This document shows, in pieces, positions 53,035-60,276 of a stretch of DNA of 64,000 bases; position 1 is the first letter of the stretch, and every line of letters starts with the position of its first letter. The stretch lies in NCBI RefSeq assembly GCF_004006315.1, contig NZ_CP026530.1:78501-142500 (forward strand), in the 5' to 3' direction. A program made the translations under genes and the position numbers. The notes beneath the pieces were generated by a model that saw only the letters and a program-made list of their open reading frames with translations, did not search any database and was not told where the DNA came from. This DNA is from Nautilia sp. PV-1 (GTDB lineage: Bacteria > Campylobacterota > Campylobacteria > Campylobacterales > Nautiliaceae).

Positions 53035-53052
53035 AAAATGGAGAGTTAAGAA

Positions 53053-53601
53053 GTGAAAATTAAATTTTTATGGGTTTTATTAATACCTATCGCCCTTTTT
53101 GCCGTTGATCAGCAAAAACTTCTTGACTGTTATGAAATATTCGATCAAAAAAGGGCGGAGCTTGAGGCGCAGGCCGAAAGACTTCTGGAAAAGCAGGAAG
53201 CCTTTGAAGCCCTTAAAAACACATATATGGCTCTTGTAAAGAAAAAAGAGCAAAAACTAAAACAGCAGCAGGAAGAGTTAAACGCAACACTTAAAAAAAT
53301 AGAAGATGAAAAAAAACAGATTGAGGAGCTAATTAAAAAAAATCAGCAGATTCTAGCAGACATTAAAAAAGCCAAACTTGACAAAATTACTCAAAGTTAC
53401 GCGAAAATGCGTCCGAATAACGCGGCGCAGATTCTTTCAAACATGAAACCTAAAGACGCCCTTGAAATACTCCAGCGTCTTCAGCCGAAAGTTATGGCTA
53501 AAATCCTTGCTAAAATGGATCCTTATACGGCTGCTAAACTTACACAGATGATGCAACAAGGCGATAATAATGAAACAGGCACAAATACTACTAACCGTTA
53601 A
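53053..53601 (+). CDS. MotE-like coiled-coil periplasmic protein with MgtE-N-type C-terminus
   Basis: This 182-residue protein has a signal peptide or anchor (residues 1-17, ending LFA). A long charged coiled coil (about 25-115, Glu/Lys/Gln-rich) follows, then a helical module (120-170) with MRPNNAAQILSNMKPKDALEILQRLQPKVMAKILAKMDPYTAAKLTQ. That repeat pattern is the MgtE-N/MotE type, found in flagellar motor proteins. Campylobacter has a similar gene near carA (Cj1496c, as I recall). GTG start; GGAG lies in a degenerate heptamer repeat upstream. It overlaps the next gene by 32 bases. Confidence 0.8.
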   Translation: MKIKFLWVLLIPIALFAVDQQKLLDCYEIFDQKRAELEAQAERLLEKQEAFEALKNTYMALVKKKEQKLKQQQEELNATLKKIEDEKKQIEELIKKNQQILADIKKAKLDKITQSYAKMRPNNAAQILSNMKPKDALEILQRLQPKVMAKILAKMDPYTAAKLTQMMQQGDNNETGTNTTNR

Positions 53602-54283
53602 CGGTGCGAAACATTTAATAGCAAAGGCTTTAACTAAATATATTGATTTTTCAAAGCGCGTATATATAGCATACGGAACAACCAACAACTATCTTCTTTA
53701 TCATTTAGGGATAAAAACTTCAAAACTTTATGCCGCGGGCTGTAACGTAAAGGGCAAATTCAACGTAACAGCCGACAGAGACAAAGCCGTAATTGTTCAA
53801 AACGGAAATCTAAAGGATATAAGTGAGTTTGATATATCTTCAAAAGATATTTTTATAAAAGGCGCAAACGCCCTTTGGTATGAAAACGGGAAAAAACACG
53901 CCGCTGTTGCGGCAGCCGATCCAAACGGCGGCACTTATGGTAATTTTTATATAAAGGCTGCCTGCAGGGGGGCGAAAATTATTATACCGGTGGGACATGA
54001 AAAACTTATACCCTGTTTTGTAGAGACGTCACAAAACGTAGATGTTTCCACAGGCAGTAAAATAGCAATGCTCAGGTTTTTTACCGGAGAGGTTTTTACG
54101 GAAATAGAAGCTTTTAAAACACTTTTTGATTTAGACGCTCAGATTATTCTTTCCGGCGGAATTGAAGACTCAAAAGGCGGTGTAGGGTTTTTGGTAAGAG
54201 GCGAGAAAATAAATGAAGCAGTAGACTTTGCAAACAAATATAACGAAACCGGAATAAACGCGCAAGGCGAATATATTTTTTGA
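53570..54283 (+). CDS. Protein of unknown function, conserved-neighbourhood type
   Basis: I do not recognise this 237-residue soluble protein. It has VYIAYGTTNNYLLYHLG near the start, VAAADPNGGTYGNFYIKAACRGAKIIIPVGHEKLIP in the middle and SGGIEDSKGGVGFLVRG near the end. These glycine-rich turns after beta-strands suggest an alpha/beta nucleotide- or sugar-binding fold, loosely like the RpiA/NagB group, but this is only an impression. There is no signal peptide or membrane helix. It sits in the group MotE-like, unknown, DUF507, carA, which I recall as similarly ordered in Campylobacter jejuni. It overlaps the upstream gene by 32 bases. Confidence 0.75.
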   Translation: MKQAQILLTVNGAKHLIAKALTKYIDFSKRVYIAYGTTNNYLLYHLGIKTSKLYAAGCNVKGKFNVTADRDKAVIVQNGNLKDISEFDISSKDIFIKGANALWYENGKKHAAVAAADPNGGTYGNFYIKAACRGAKIIIPVGHEKLIPCFVETSQNVDVSTGSKIAMLRFFTGEVFTEIEAFKTLFDLDAQIILSGGIEDSKGGVGFLVRGEKINEAVDFANKYNETGINAQGEYIF

Positions 54284-54320
54284 AGGGCGTTTTGTAAAAT
54301 TAATCAAACGTATTAGACCT

Positions 54321-54345
54321 ATTATATCTTATTATTTGATATAAT
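54321..54345. promoter_or_regulatory. Inverted repeat containing the -10 box of the DUF507 gene
   Basis: ATTATATC, nine bases, GATATAAT: a perfect 8-bp inverted repeat. The right arm provides TATAAT (54340-54345) for the gene at 54364, followed by AAAAAAAGG. The left arm provides a mirror TATAAT on the minus strand. It may be an operator or a bidirectional promoter. Confidence 0.5.
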
Positions 54346-54363
54346 TTTAAAAAAAGGTTTAGT

Positions 54364-54921
54364 ATGCTTATAAAAGAAGCCCAAGTGCCTTTTCTTGCTA
54401 GAAAAATCAGTATAGATTTATTAAACAGCGGTTATGTTACTTTTCCGAATAATATAGAAAACGCTACAAAAGAGATAGAAGAAATTATTGCAGACGATGT
54501 TGCGTGGGAAAGGGAAATAGAAGATAAAGCAAGAGAAATTTTAGCGAATCAGGAAGAAGAGAACGAGTTTCTTTTTTATGATGTGGACAGAAGAGAAGTA
54601 TTTAAACTTATCAAAAGCAAAATAGCCGAAGAAGAAGGCTTTAATCTTAAAAGAGATGAAAGAGTAGACGATTTGGCTCATTTCTTGGTAAAAGAGCTTT
54701 GGGATAAAGAGTTAATAGATTATGATGTAAGAGACGGAAAAATCAAAAACGTAATTTATAAATCGGTTATGGAGTTTTTACACAGGGAAGTTGAAGCAAG
54801 AGATGCGGTTTACAAAAAAATAGAAAATTATAAAAGACCGCTTGTTCCTGGAAGTGAAGAGTTTGAACTGGTTTTTCAAAGACTGTATGAGCAGGAGCTG
54901 AGAAAAAGAGGATTAATTTAA
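54364..54921 (+). CDS. DUF507 family protein
   Basis: This 185-residue acidic, helical, soluble protein of the DUF507 family consists of two similar halves. One starts LIKEAQVPFLARKISIDLLNSGYVTF, the other RDERVDDLAHFLVKELWDKELIDYDV. The end reads GSEEFELVFQRLYEQELRKRGLI. Function is unknown. It is directly upstream of carA (9 bases), an arrangement I recall in other Campylobacterota, and has its own promoter. Confidence 0.85.
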   Translation: MLIKEAQVPFLARKISIDLLNSGYVTFPNNIENATKEIEEIIADDVAWEREIEDKAREILANQEEENEFLFYDVDRREVFKLIKSKIAEEEGFNLKRDERVDDLAHFLVKELWDKELIDYDVRDGKIKNVIYKSVMEFLHREVEARDAVYKKIENYKRPLVPGSEEFELVFQRLYEQELRKRGLI

Positions 54922-54930
54922 AGGATAATG

Positions 54931-56052
54931 ATGAAAATAAGTATTCTTTTGGCTAACGGAATGTTTTTTGAAGCGAAAGGCTTCGGCGCTGAAGGCACAA
55001 GTGTCGGTGAAATAGTGTTTAATACTTCAATGACGGGATATCAGGAAATTATTACAGATCCCAGTTACGCAGGGCAGTTTGTTGTATTTACCATGCCTGA
55101 AATAGGAAACGTCGGAGTAAACGAAGACGATATGGAAAGTAAAGGCGCATGGTTAAAAGGCGTAATTGTTAGAGAATATGTAGATACTTATTCTAATTTC
55201 AGAGGCGAAAAAAGTCTTGGAGAATTTTTACAACAACAGGGAATTTTGGGTATTTGCGAAATTGATACAAGATTTTTAACAAAAACATTAAGAAAAGAAG
55301 GTGCTATGATGATGATAGCATCGAGTGAAATTCACGATAAAGAAGAGCTTAAAAAAATACTTGATTCAACGCCAAGCATTCAGGAAATAGATTATATTAA
55401 AGAAGTTACAACCAAAGAAGAATATATACATCCAAACGGTGCATGGAACGATATAGAGTTCAAATACAATCCTAAAAACACCGATAAGAGAATTGTCGTA
55501 TATGATTTCGGGGTAAAAAGAAACATATTAAACGAACTGACTGAGGCCGGAATGGAATGTTTGGTGGTCCCTGCCGATACACCTGTAGAAAAAGTAATTG
55601 AGAAATATCAAAACGGAGAAATTCAGGGTGTCTTTTTAAGCAACGGACCGGGGGATCCTCTTATTTTAAAAGATGTGCATGAAAAAATCAAAAAACTGCT
55701 TGAGGCAAAAGTTCCTATGTTTGGAATCTGTCTTGGGCATCAGCTTTTAAGCATAGCGCACGGTTATCCTACATTTAAGCTTAAATTCGGTCACCACGGC
55801 GGAAACCATCCGGTTAAAAACTTTATAGGAAAATATCCGGAAGTTGAAATTACGGCACAAAACCATAACTACAACGTACCTGAAGAGATTGAAGAGATTG
55901 CGGAAGTAACGCATAAAAACCTTTTTGACAACACAATTGAAGGCGTAAAATACAAAAACGAAAAAGTTTTTTCGGTTCAGCATCATCCGGAAGCAAGTCC
56001 AGGGCCGAGAGACGCTAAATATATCTTTAAACAGTTTTATGAAATGATTTAA
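54931..56052 (+). CDS. carA: Carbamoyl-phosphate synthase small (glutaminase) subunit
   Basis: This 373-residue glutaminase supplies ammonia to CarB. The N-terminal half has FNTSMTGYQEIITDPSYAGQ. The class I amidotransferase domain has nucleophile Cys in MFGICLGHQLLS and His/Glu in VQHHPEASPGP. Two adjacent ATGs exist (54928 and 54931); AAGGA is five bases from the second, so I use that. carB is 4.2 kb downstream, so the subunits are not in one operon. Confidence 0.96.
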   Translation: MKISILLANGMFFEAKGFGAEGTSVGEIVFNTSMTGYQEIITDPSYAGQFVVFTMPEIGNVGVNEDDMESKGAWLKGVIVREYVDTYSNFRGEKSLGEFLQQQGILGICEIDTRFLTKTLRKEGAMMMIASSEIHDKEELKKILDSTPSIQEIDYIKEVTTKEEYIHPNGAWNDIEFKYNPKNTDKRIVVYDFGVKRNILNELTEAGMECLVVPADTPVEKVIEKYQNGEIQGVFLSNGPGDPLILKDVHEKIKKLLEAKVPMFGICLGHQLLSIAHGYPTFKLKFGHHGGNHPVKNFIGKYPEVEITAQNHNYNVPEEIEEIAEVTHKNLFDNTIEGVKYKNEKVFSVQHHPEASPGPRDAKYIFKQFYEMI

Positions 56053-56053
56053 A

Positions 56054-56233
56054 ATGAAGTTTGAAATTCTGAACAAAATAATGTTTGGGATTTTTGAACT
56101 TTTTATTCTTTTTGTCGCAATTTTTGCACTCGTCACCACTTTTATGAGCAATCCTCTTGTTTCTACCGTAATATTTTTCTTTTTAATCTATTTTGCTTAT
56201 TATCTCGCTATAAAGTATTTTATGGAAGAATGA
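56054..56233 (+). CDS. Small two-helix membrane protein after carA
   Basis: This 59-residue frame starts two bases after the carA stop (ATG at 56054) and ends TGA at 56233. It has two hydrophobic helices (MFGIFELFILFVAIFALVT at about 10-28 and VSTVIFFFLIYFAYYLAI at about 36-53), joined by a short FMSNPL loop, with an acidic EE end. No family is recognised. The tight spacing to carA, the convergent neighbour and the clean helix pattern support a real gene. Confidence 0.6.
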   Translation: MKFEILNKIMFGIFELFILFVAIFALVTTFMSNPLVSTVIFFFLIYFAYYLAIKYFMEE

Positions 56234-56254
56234 ATTATCCGTTTTGGATAATTC
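56232..56254. terminator. Perfect hairpin between convergent small-protein gene and uppP
   Basis: GAATTATCC-GTTTT-GGATAATTC is a 9-bp perfect stem spanning both stop codons. Neither strand has a U-run after it, so it may be a bidirectional transcription boundary or an RNA-stability element. Confidence 0.5.
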
Positions 56255-57023
56255 CCTGATTGATCAGATACAGCAGTAAAATACCGAATATTATTCTGTA
56301 AATTCCGAATGCGTTGAGTGTGTATTTTTGTACAAATTTCAAAAACAGTTTTACCGCAACATATGCGCTTAAGAAACTTATTACGAATCCTACGGCTAAA
56401 ACAGTGAAATTCTGATCGGAAAAAGAGTGTATGTTTTTAAGAAGCTCATATCCGCTTGCTGCGAACATTGTCGGAATTGCAAGTAAAAAGCTGAAATCCG
56501 CAGCTGTTTTTCTGCTGAGTCCGCTGAGCATCCCTCCGACTATTGTGGCTCCGCTTCTGCTTGTACCCGGAATTAGTGCAAACACCTGAAATATCCCCAC
56601 TATTAACGCCTGTCTAAAACTTACTTTTTCAACATCGTTAACTTTTACTTTTTCTTCACTGTAGAGTTTTTCTACGATAAAAAAAGCGATACCTCCGATT
56701 ATAAACATCCATGCAACCGTAGTTATGGTAAAGAGTTCTTTAATCTGATGCCTTAACAGAAAACCTATGACAGCCAGCGGCATAAATGCCAGAAGAACTT
56801 TTTTCCAAAGATTTATTTCTTTAAAATTGATTTTTTCAAGATATATCCATACTATAGCCAGTGTGGCGCCAAGCTGTATAATTACTTCGAAAGCCACGTT
56901 TTGCATTGTCTGTTTTAGTCCTAACAGGGTAGATACGATAATCAGGTGAGCTGTTGAGGATATCGGTAAAAATTCAGTCACACCTTCTACTACTCCGAGA
57001 ATAATGCTGTCTATTACTGTCAT
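56235..57023 (-). CDS. uppP: Undecaprenyl-diphosphatase
   Basis: This 262-residue membrane phosphatase recycles undecaprenyl diphosphate for cell-wall synthesis and gives bacitracin tolerance. BacA-family motifs are [20 protein letters not shown] near the N-terminus and [18 protein letters not shown] in the middle, with seven to eight helices. AAAGGG is five bases before the ATG. It is divergent from glpD with overlapping -10 boxes. Confidence 0.96.
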   Translation of the reverse strand: MTVIDSIILGVVEGVTEFLPISSTAHLIIVSTLLGLKQTMQNVAFEVIIQLGATLAIVWIYLEKINFKEINLWKKVLLAFMPLAVIGFLLRHQIKELFTITTVAWMFIIGGIAFFIVEKLYSEEKVKVNDVEKVSFRQALIVGIFQVFALIPGTSRSGATIVGGMLSGLSRKTAADFSFLLAIPTMFAASGYELLKNIHSFSDQNFTVLAVGFVISFLSAYVAVKLFLKFVQKYTLNAFGIYRIIFGILLLYLINQGIIQNG

Positions 57024-57052
57024 AAACGCCCTTTATTTAATTTGTAAAACGA

Positions 57053-57060
57053 ATTATAAT
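57053..57060. promoter_or_regulatory. Overlapping divergent -10 boxes of uppP and glpD
   Basis: The 8-base palindrome ATTATAAT gives TATAAT on both strands: plus 57055-57060 for glpD and minus 57058-57053 for uppP, sharing four bases. Polymerase can open only one direction at a time. Confidence 0.65.
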
Positions 57061-57084
57061 ATGTAAAAGAAGCAAAGGCAAAAA

Positions 57085-58599
57085 ATGTATGATATATTGA
57101 TAATAGGAGGCGGAGCTACAGGCAGCGGTATAGCGCTTGATTCCGCACTGAGGGGATTTAAAACAATTTTATTTGAACAGAACGATTTTTCCGAAGGCAC
57201 CAGCTCGAGAAGCACCAAACTGGCTCACGGAGGTGTCAGATATCTTGAGGCTGCGGTAAAACATTTGGATAAAAAGCAGTTTTCACTGGTTTTGGAAGGG
57301 TTAAGGGAAAGATACAGAATACTCAATAATGCTCCGCATTTGTCAAACAGGCTTTCTTTGATTACCCCGGTTTATAAGTGGCTTCAGGTGCCTTACATTT
57401 ATTCGGGGCTTGTTCTTTATGATCTGCTTAGCGGAAAATTCAGAGTCGGAAGAAGCTCTCTTATTTTAAATAAACCAGAAAATCTTCCTGTTAAAAAATA
57501 TAAAGCTGCCGTAAAATATTACGACGGACAGTTTTTGGATGCGAGGATGGTAATTGCGATATTAAAAACGGCAGCGGAAAACAGCGCTGAAATATATAAC
57601 CATCATAAAGTAACCGGGTTTATTTTCGATAAAGGTAAAATCGCCGGTGTGAAAGTTTTGGACAGGGAAAGCGGTGAAATTAAAAAAATATATTCAAAAA
57701 CGGTAATAAACGCCACGGGTCCTTTCAGTGACGAAATAAGAAAAACGGCGGATAAAAACGTTAAAAATATAATTGTCCCGAGCAGAGGGGTGCATATTGT
57801 CCTTGATAAAAAGTTTCTGCCTGTAAATGAAGGTCTGCTTATTCCTAAAACCGAAGACGGAAGGGTTTTGTTTATACTGCCTTTTATGGATAAATGCCTG
57901 GTGGGGACTACAGACGTTGAAGCGGATATTGAAGAGCATCCGAAAGTGAGTGAAGAAGAAATTGATTATATTTTGAAACACATTAACCGGTATTTTACCT
58001 TAAACGTTACAAAAGACGATATCCTGGCTTCTTTTGCAGGTATAAGACCGCTTGTAAGTTTGGATAAAAAAACGAATACCGCCAATATAGTAAGGGAGCA
58101 TATTATTGAAAAGCTTGAATGCGGCCTTGTAACCATAGCGGGAGGCAAATGGACTACATACAGGCAGATGGCTCAAGACGCCGTGGATTTTGTAATTAAG
58201 AATTTCGGATTTAAAGATATAAAATGCCGTACATACGATTATAAACTTATCGGTTCACGCAATCTAAAAGAAGCGTATGAAAAATACAAAAACGGAAAAT
58301 ATGAAAGGCTGCTGAAACTTTACGGGGATGAAACTGAACAAGTATTAAAAATGGGAGAGGATGTTTTGGTTGAGGATATATTAAAAGGGGAAGTTTTGTT
58401 TTCCATTAGGATGGAATATGCCAAAAAACCGCTGGACTTTATCGTCAGACGGAGTATGGTAGGAATTGTGGACAGGGTAAAAGCCAAAAGAATTTTAGAA
58501 CCAGTATGTAAAATATTTAAAAAAGAGTTTGGCTGGTCTGATGAAAAATATCAAAACGAGCTCATATCAGCACAAAAAATTCTGGATACGGATATATAA
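57085..58599 (+). CDS. glpD: Glycerol-3-phosphate dehydrogenase, FAD-dependent (quinone-linked)
   Basis: This 504-residue flavoprotein oxidises glycerol-3-phosphate to dihydroxyacetone phosphate and passes electrons to quinone at the membrane. The FAD Rossmann motif YDILIIGGGATGSGIALDSALRG is at the N-terminus, followed by GTSSRSTKLAHGGVRYLE. The substrate region includes GLVTIAGGKWTTYRQMA. The C-terminal helical domain (about 385-500) is typical. It is followed 9 bases later by a glycerophosphodiesterase, so the pair could recover glycerol-3-phosphate from lipid head groups. Confidence 0.94.
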   Translation: MYDILIIGGGATGSGIALDSALRGFKTILFEQNDFSEGTSSRSTKLAHGGVRYLEAAVKHLDKKQFSLVLEGLRERYRILNNAPHLSNRLSLITPVYKWLQVPYIYSGLVLYDLLSGKFRVGRSSLILNKPENLPVKKYKAAVKYYDGQFLDARMVIAILKTAAENSAEIYNHHKVTGFIFDKGKIAGVKVLDRESGEIKKIYSKTVINATGPFSDEIRKTADKNVKNIIVPSRGVHIVLDKKFLPVNEGLLIPKTEDGRVLFILPFMDKCLVGTTDVEADIEEHPKVSEEEIDYILKHINRYFTLNVTKDDILASFAGIRPLVSLDKKTNTANIVREHIIEKLECGLVTIAGGKWTTYRQMAQDAVDFVIKNFGFKDIKCRTYDYKLIGSRNLKEAYEKYKNGKYERLLKLYGDETEQVLKMGEDVLVEDILKGEVLFSIRMEYAKKPLDFIVRRSMVGIVDRVKAKRILEPVCKIFKKEFGWSDEKYQNELISAQKILDTDI

Positions 58600-58608
58600 G
58601 GAAAAAAG

Positions 58609-59364
58609 ATGTTTGCACCGTTTAAAAAAGAGCATATTTGCATAGCCCACAGAGGATACAGGGCATATTTTCCGGAAAATACGCTTTTTGCGTTTCAGGC
58701 TGCTCTTGGCAGGTTTGATATGTTTGAGTTTGACGTTCAGTATACCAAAGACATGGTGCCGGTAATTTTTCACGACGAGGATCTGTTGAGATGTACAAAT
58801 GTAAAGGAGATGTTTGACAGATATACGGTAAGAGAACTGACCTTTGATGAAATAAAACGTCTTGACAATGTATCCTGGTTTATAAAACAAAACCCTTTTC
58901 ATACGGATTTGGATTACGGTTATTTAAATACCATTCCTAAACACTCTATTCCTACGCTTGATGAGGTGCTGGAATTTATAAAACAAAACAGATTTCCGGC
59001 AAATCTGGAAATAAAAAACTCCGATCTTGATGCCGGTTTTATTGTCGGGGATGTTTTAAGCAGGGTTGAAAAACACGGGGTTAAAGATTATGTGATAATT
59101 TCTTCTTTTAACCATGATTATGTCAGAAAAATAGAAGGTTTTTATAAAGCCGCTCTTTTTGACGGTTATAAAGAAGGGCTTTTGGATTATCTGAAAGATT
59201 TAAAAGTCGATTCTTATCATGTGGATGTAGAACATTTAAAAACGGAGGATATACAGGTACTGCTAAAGAGCGGAATATTTACGAACGTATATACGGTGGA
59301 TGACGAAAAACTGAAACTTAAACTGTTTGATCAAGGGGTTAAGGGAATATTTTGCGATTACTGA
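58609..59364 (+). CDS. Glycerophosphodiester phosphodiesterase
   Basis: This 251-residue TIM-barrel enzyme has GDPD motifs IAHRGYRAYFPENTLFAFQAAL (catalytic His and PENT), FEFDVQYTKDMVPVIFHDE (metal-binding Glu/Asp and second His) and the late metal ligand in NLEIKN. It has no signal peptide, so it is the cytosolic (UgpQ-like) type. It releases glycerol-3-phosphate from glycerophosphodiesters and is in an operon with glpD, which uses that product. It abuts the convergent exonuclease gene with no gap. Confidence 0.9.
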   Translation: MFAPFKKEHICIAHRGYRAYFPENTLFAFQAALGRFDMFEFDVQYTKDMVPVIFHDEDLLRCTNVKEMFDRYTVRELTFDEIKRLDNVSWFIKQNPFHTDLDYGYLNTIPKHSIPTLDEVLEFIKQNRFPANLEIKNSDLDAGFIVGDVLSRVEKHGVKDYVIISSFNHDYVRKIEGFYKAALFDGYKEGLLDYLKDLKVDSYHVDVEHLKTEDIQVLLKSGIFTNVYTVDDEKLKLKLFDQGVKGIFCDY

Positions 59365-60180
59365 TTATTTCTCTTCAAGAAGTTTGTTGAATACTTTAAG
59401 CGTCATTTTAACGTCTTCCAAAGCATCGTGGTAATTTACGTTCTGTTTTCCGAAGAAAAATGCCACACACTCTTCAAGACGGGGCATTTTTTTCTTTTCA
59501 AGCACTACGACATCGGCTGAATAATACATTGTGTCGAATATCGGAATATCAATGATATTCGGAAAATGTTCCGCTCTTTCGAGTTCTCTTTTAAGTACGC
59601 CGAAATCGTATAATACATTGTGACCCACTACCATATCCAGGTTATCGAATATTTTTAAAAATTCCTCTTTTTTTTCTTTAAAAGTCGGTTTGTTAACCAG
59701 GTCTTCCTGTTTTATTTTATGTACGTCGTAAGCTTCTTCACTTATTTTTGCCTCTGGATTTAAAAAATCGTAAATTTCTTCGGTACTTAAATCTTCCATA
59801 TTTTGGATAACAAAAGCATATGATACGATATATCCCGCAATATCTGTCGTTTCGGTATCGAATACTCCTACTTTTTTGATTCTGTAGTCTTTAGGTGTGT
59901 TTTCTAAATCGTTTAAGTAAAATTTTAAAAATTCTTTTGTGGAAAATACTTTTTGTCTTTTAATGGGTTTGAATCTTTTAAGTTTGCCTTCTTCTTCCAA
60001 AACTACGGATACGAGATAATCGTTATAGTTTCTGAATATTATGTTTTCTTTGATGTCTTCTTTTAAACATTTAAGCAGGTAGGATTTGTCGTTTTTGAGT
60101 TTTTCTTTTGCATAATCTCTTACGGATTTATTAAAAACGGTGGCAAGTCTTAACGTTTCAATTTTTTGAGGTAAACTCAA
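59365..60180 (-). CDS. DEDDh 3'-5' exonuclease domain protein
   Basis: This 271-residue protein has about 100 N-terminal residues of unknown fold, then an exonuclease domain of the DnaQ type (about 105-268). The motifs are VGVFDTETTD (Exo I), VVGHNVLYDFGVLKRE (Exo II) and NYHDALEDVKMTLKVF (Exo III, with His and Asp). It could act in proofreading, repair or RNA turnover. The start is TTG at 60180 with AAGG six bases before it, and there is a TATAAT at 60205-60200 on the minus strand. Divergent from carB. Confidence 0.85.
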   Translation of the reverse strand: MSLPQKIETLRLATVFNKSVRDYAKEKLKNDKSYLLKCLKEDIKENIIFRNYNDYLVSVVLEEEGKLKRFKPIKRQKVFSTKEFLKFYLNDLENTPKDYRIKKVGVFDTETTDIAGYIVSYAFVIQNMEDLSTEEIYDFLNPEAKISEEAYDVHKIKQEDLVNKPTFKEKKEEFLKIFDNLDMVVGHNVLYDFGVLKRELERAEHFPNIIDIPIFDTMYYSADVVVLEKKKMPRLEECVAFFFGKQNVNYHDALEDVKMTLKVFNKLLEEK

Positions 60181-60199
60181 ATTAAGCCTTTTTTATGGA

Positions 60200-60255
60200 A
60201 TTATACATTATTTTTATGTTTTGCAGTTTTCCATTTTTCATTATTAAGATATAAT
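60200..60255. promoter_or_regulatory. Divergent -10 boxes of the exonuclease gene and carB
   Basis: Minus strand: TATAAT at 60205-60200 (TGTATAATTCC), with AAAAAAGG before the TTG start. Plus strand: TATAAT at 60250-60255 (AGATATAATTACAT), with AAAAAAGG before the carB ATG. Both match the recurring promoter/leader module. Confidence 0.6.
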
Positions 60256-60276
60256 TACATATAAAAAAGGTACCGT

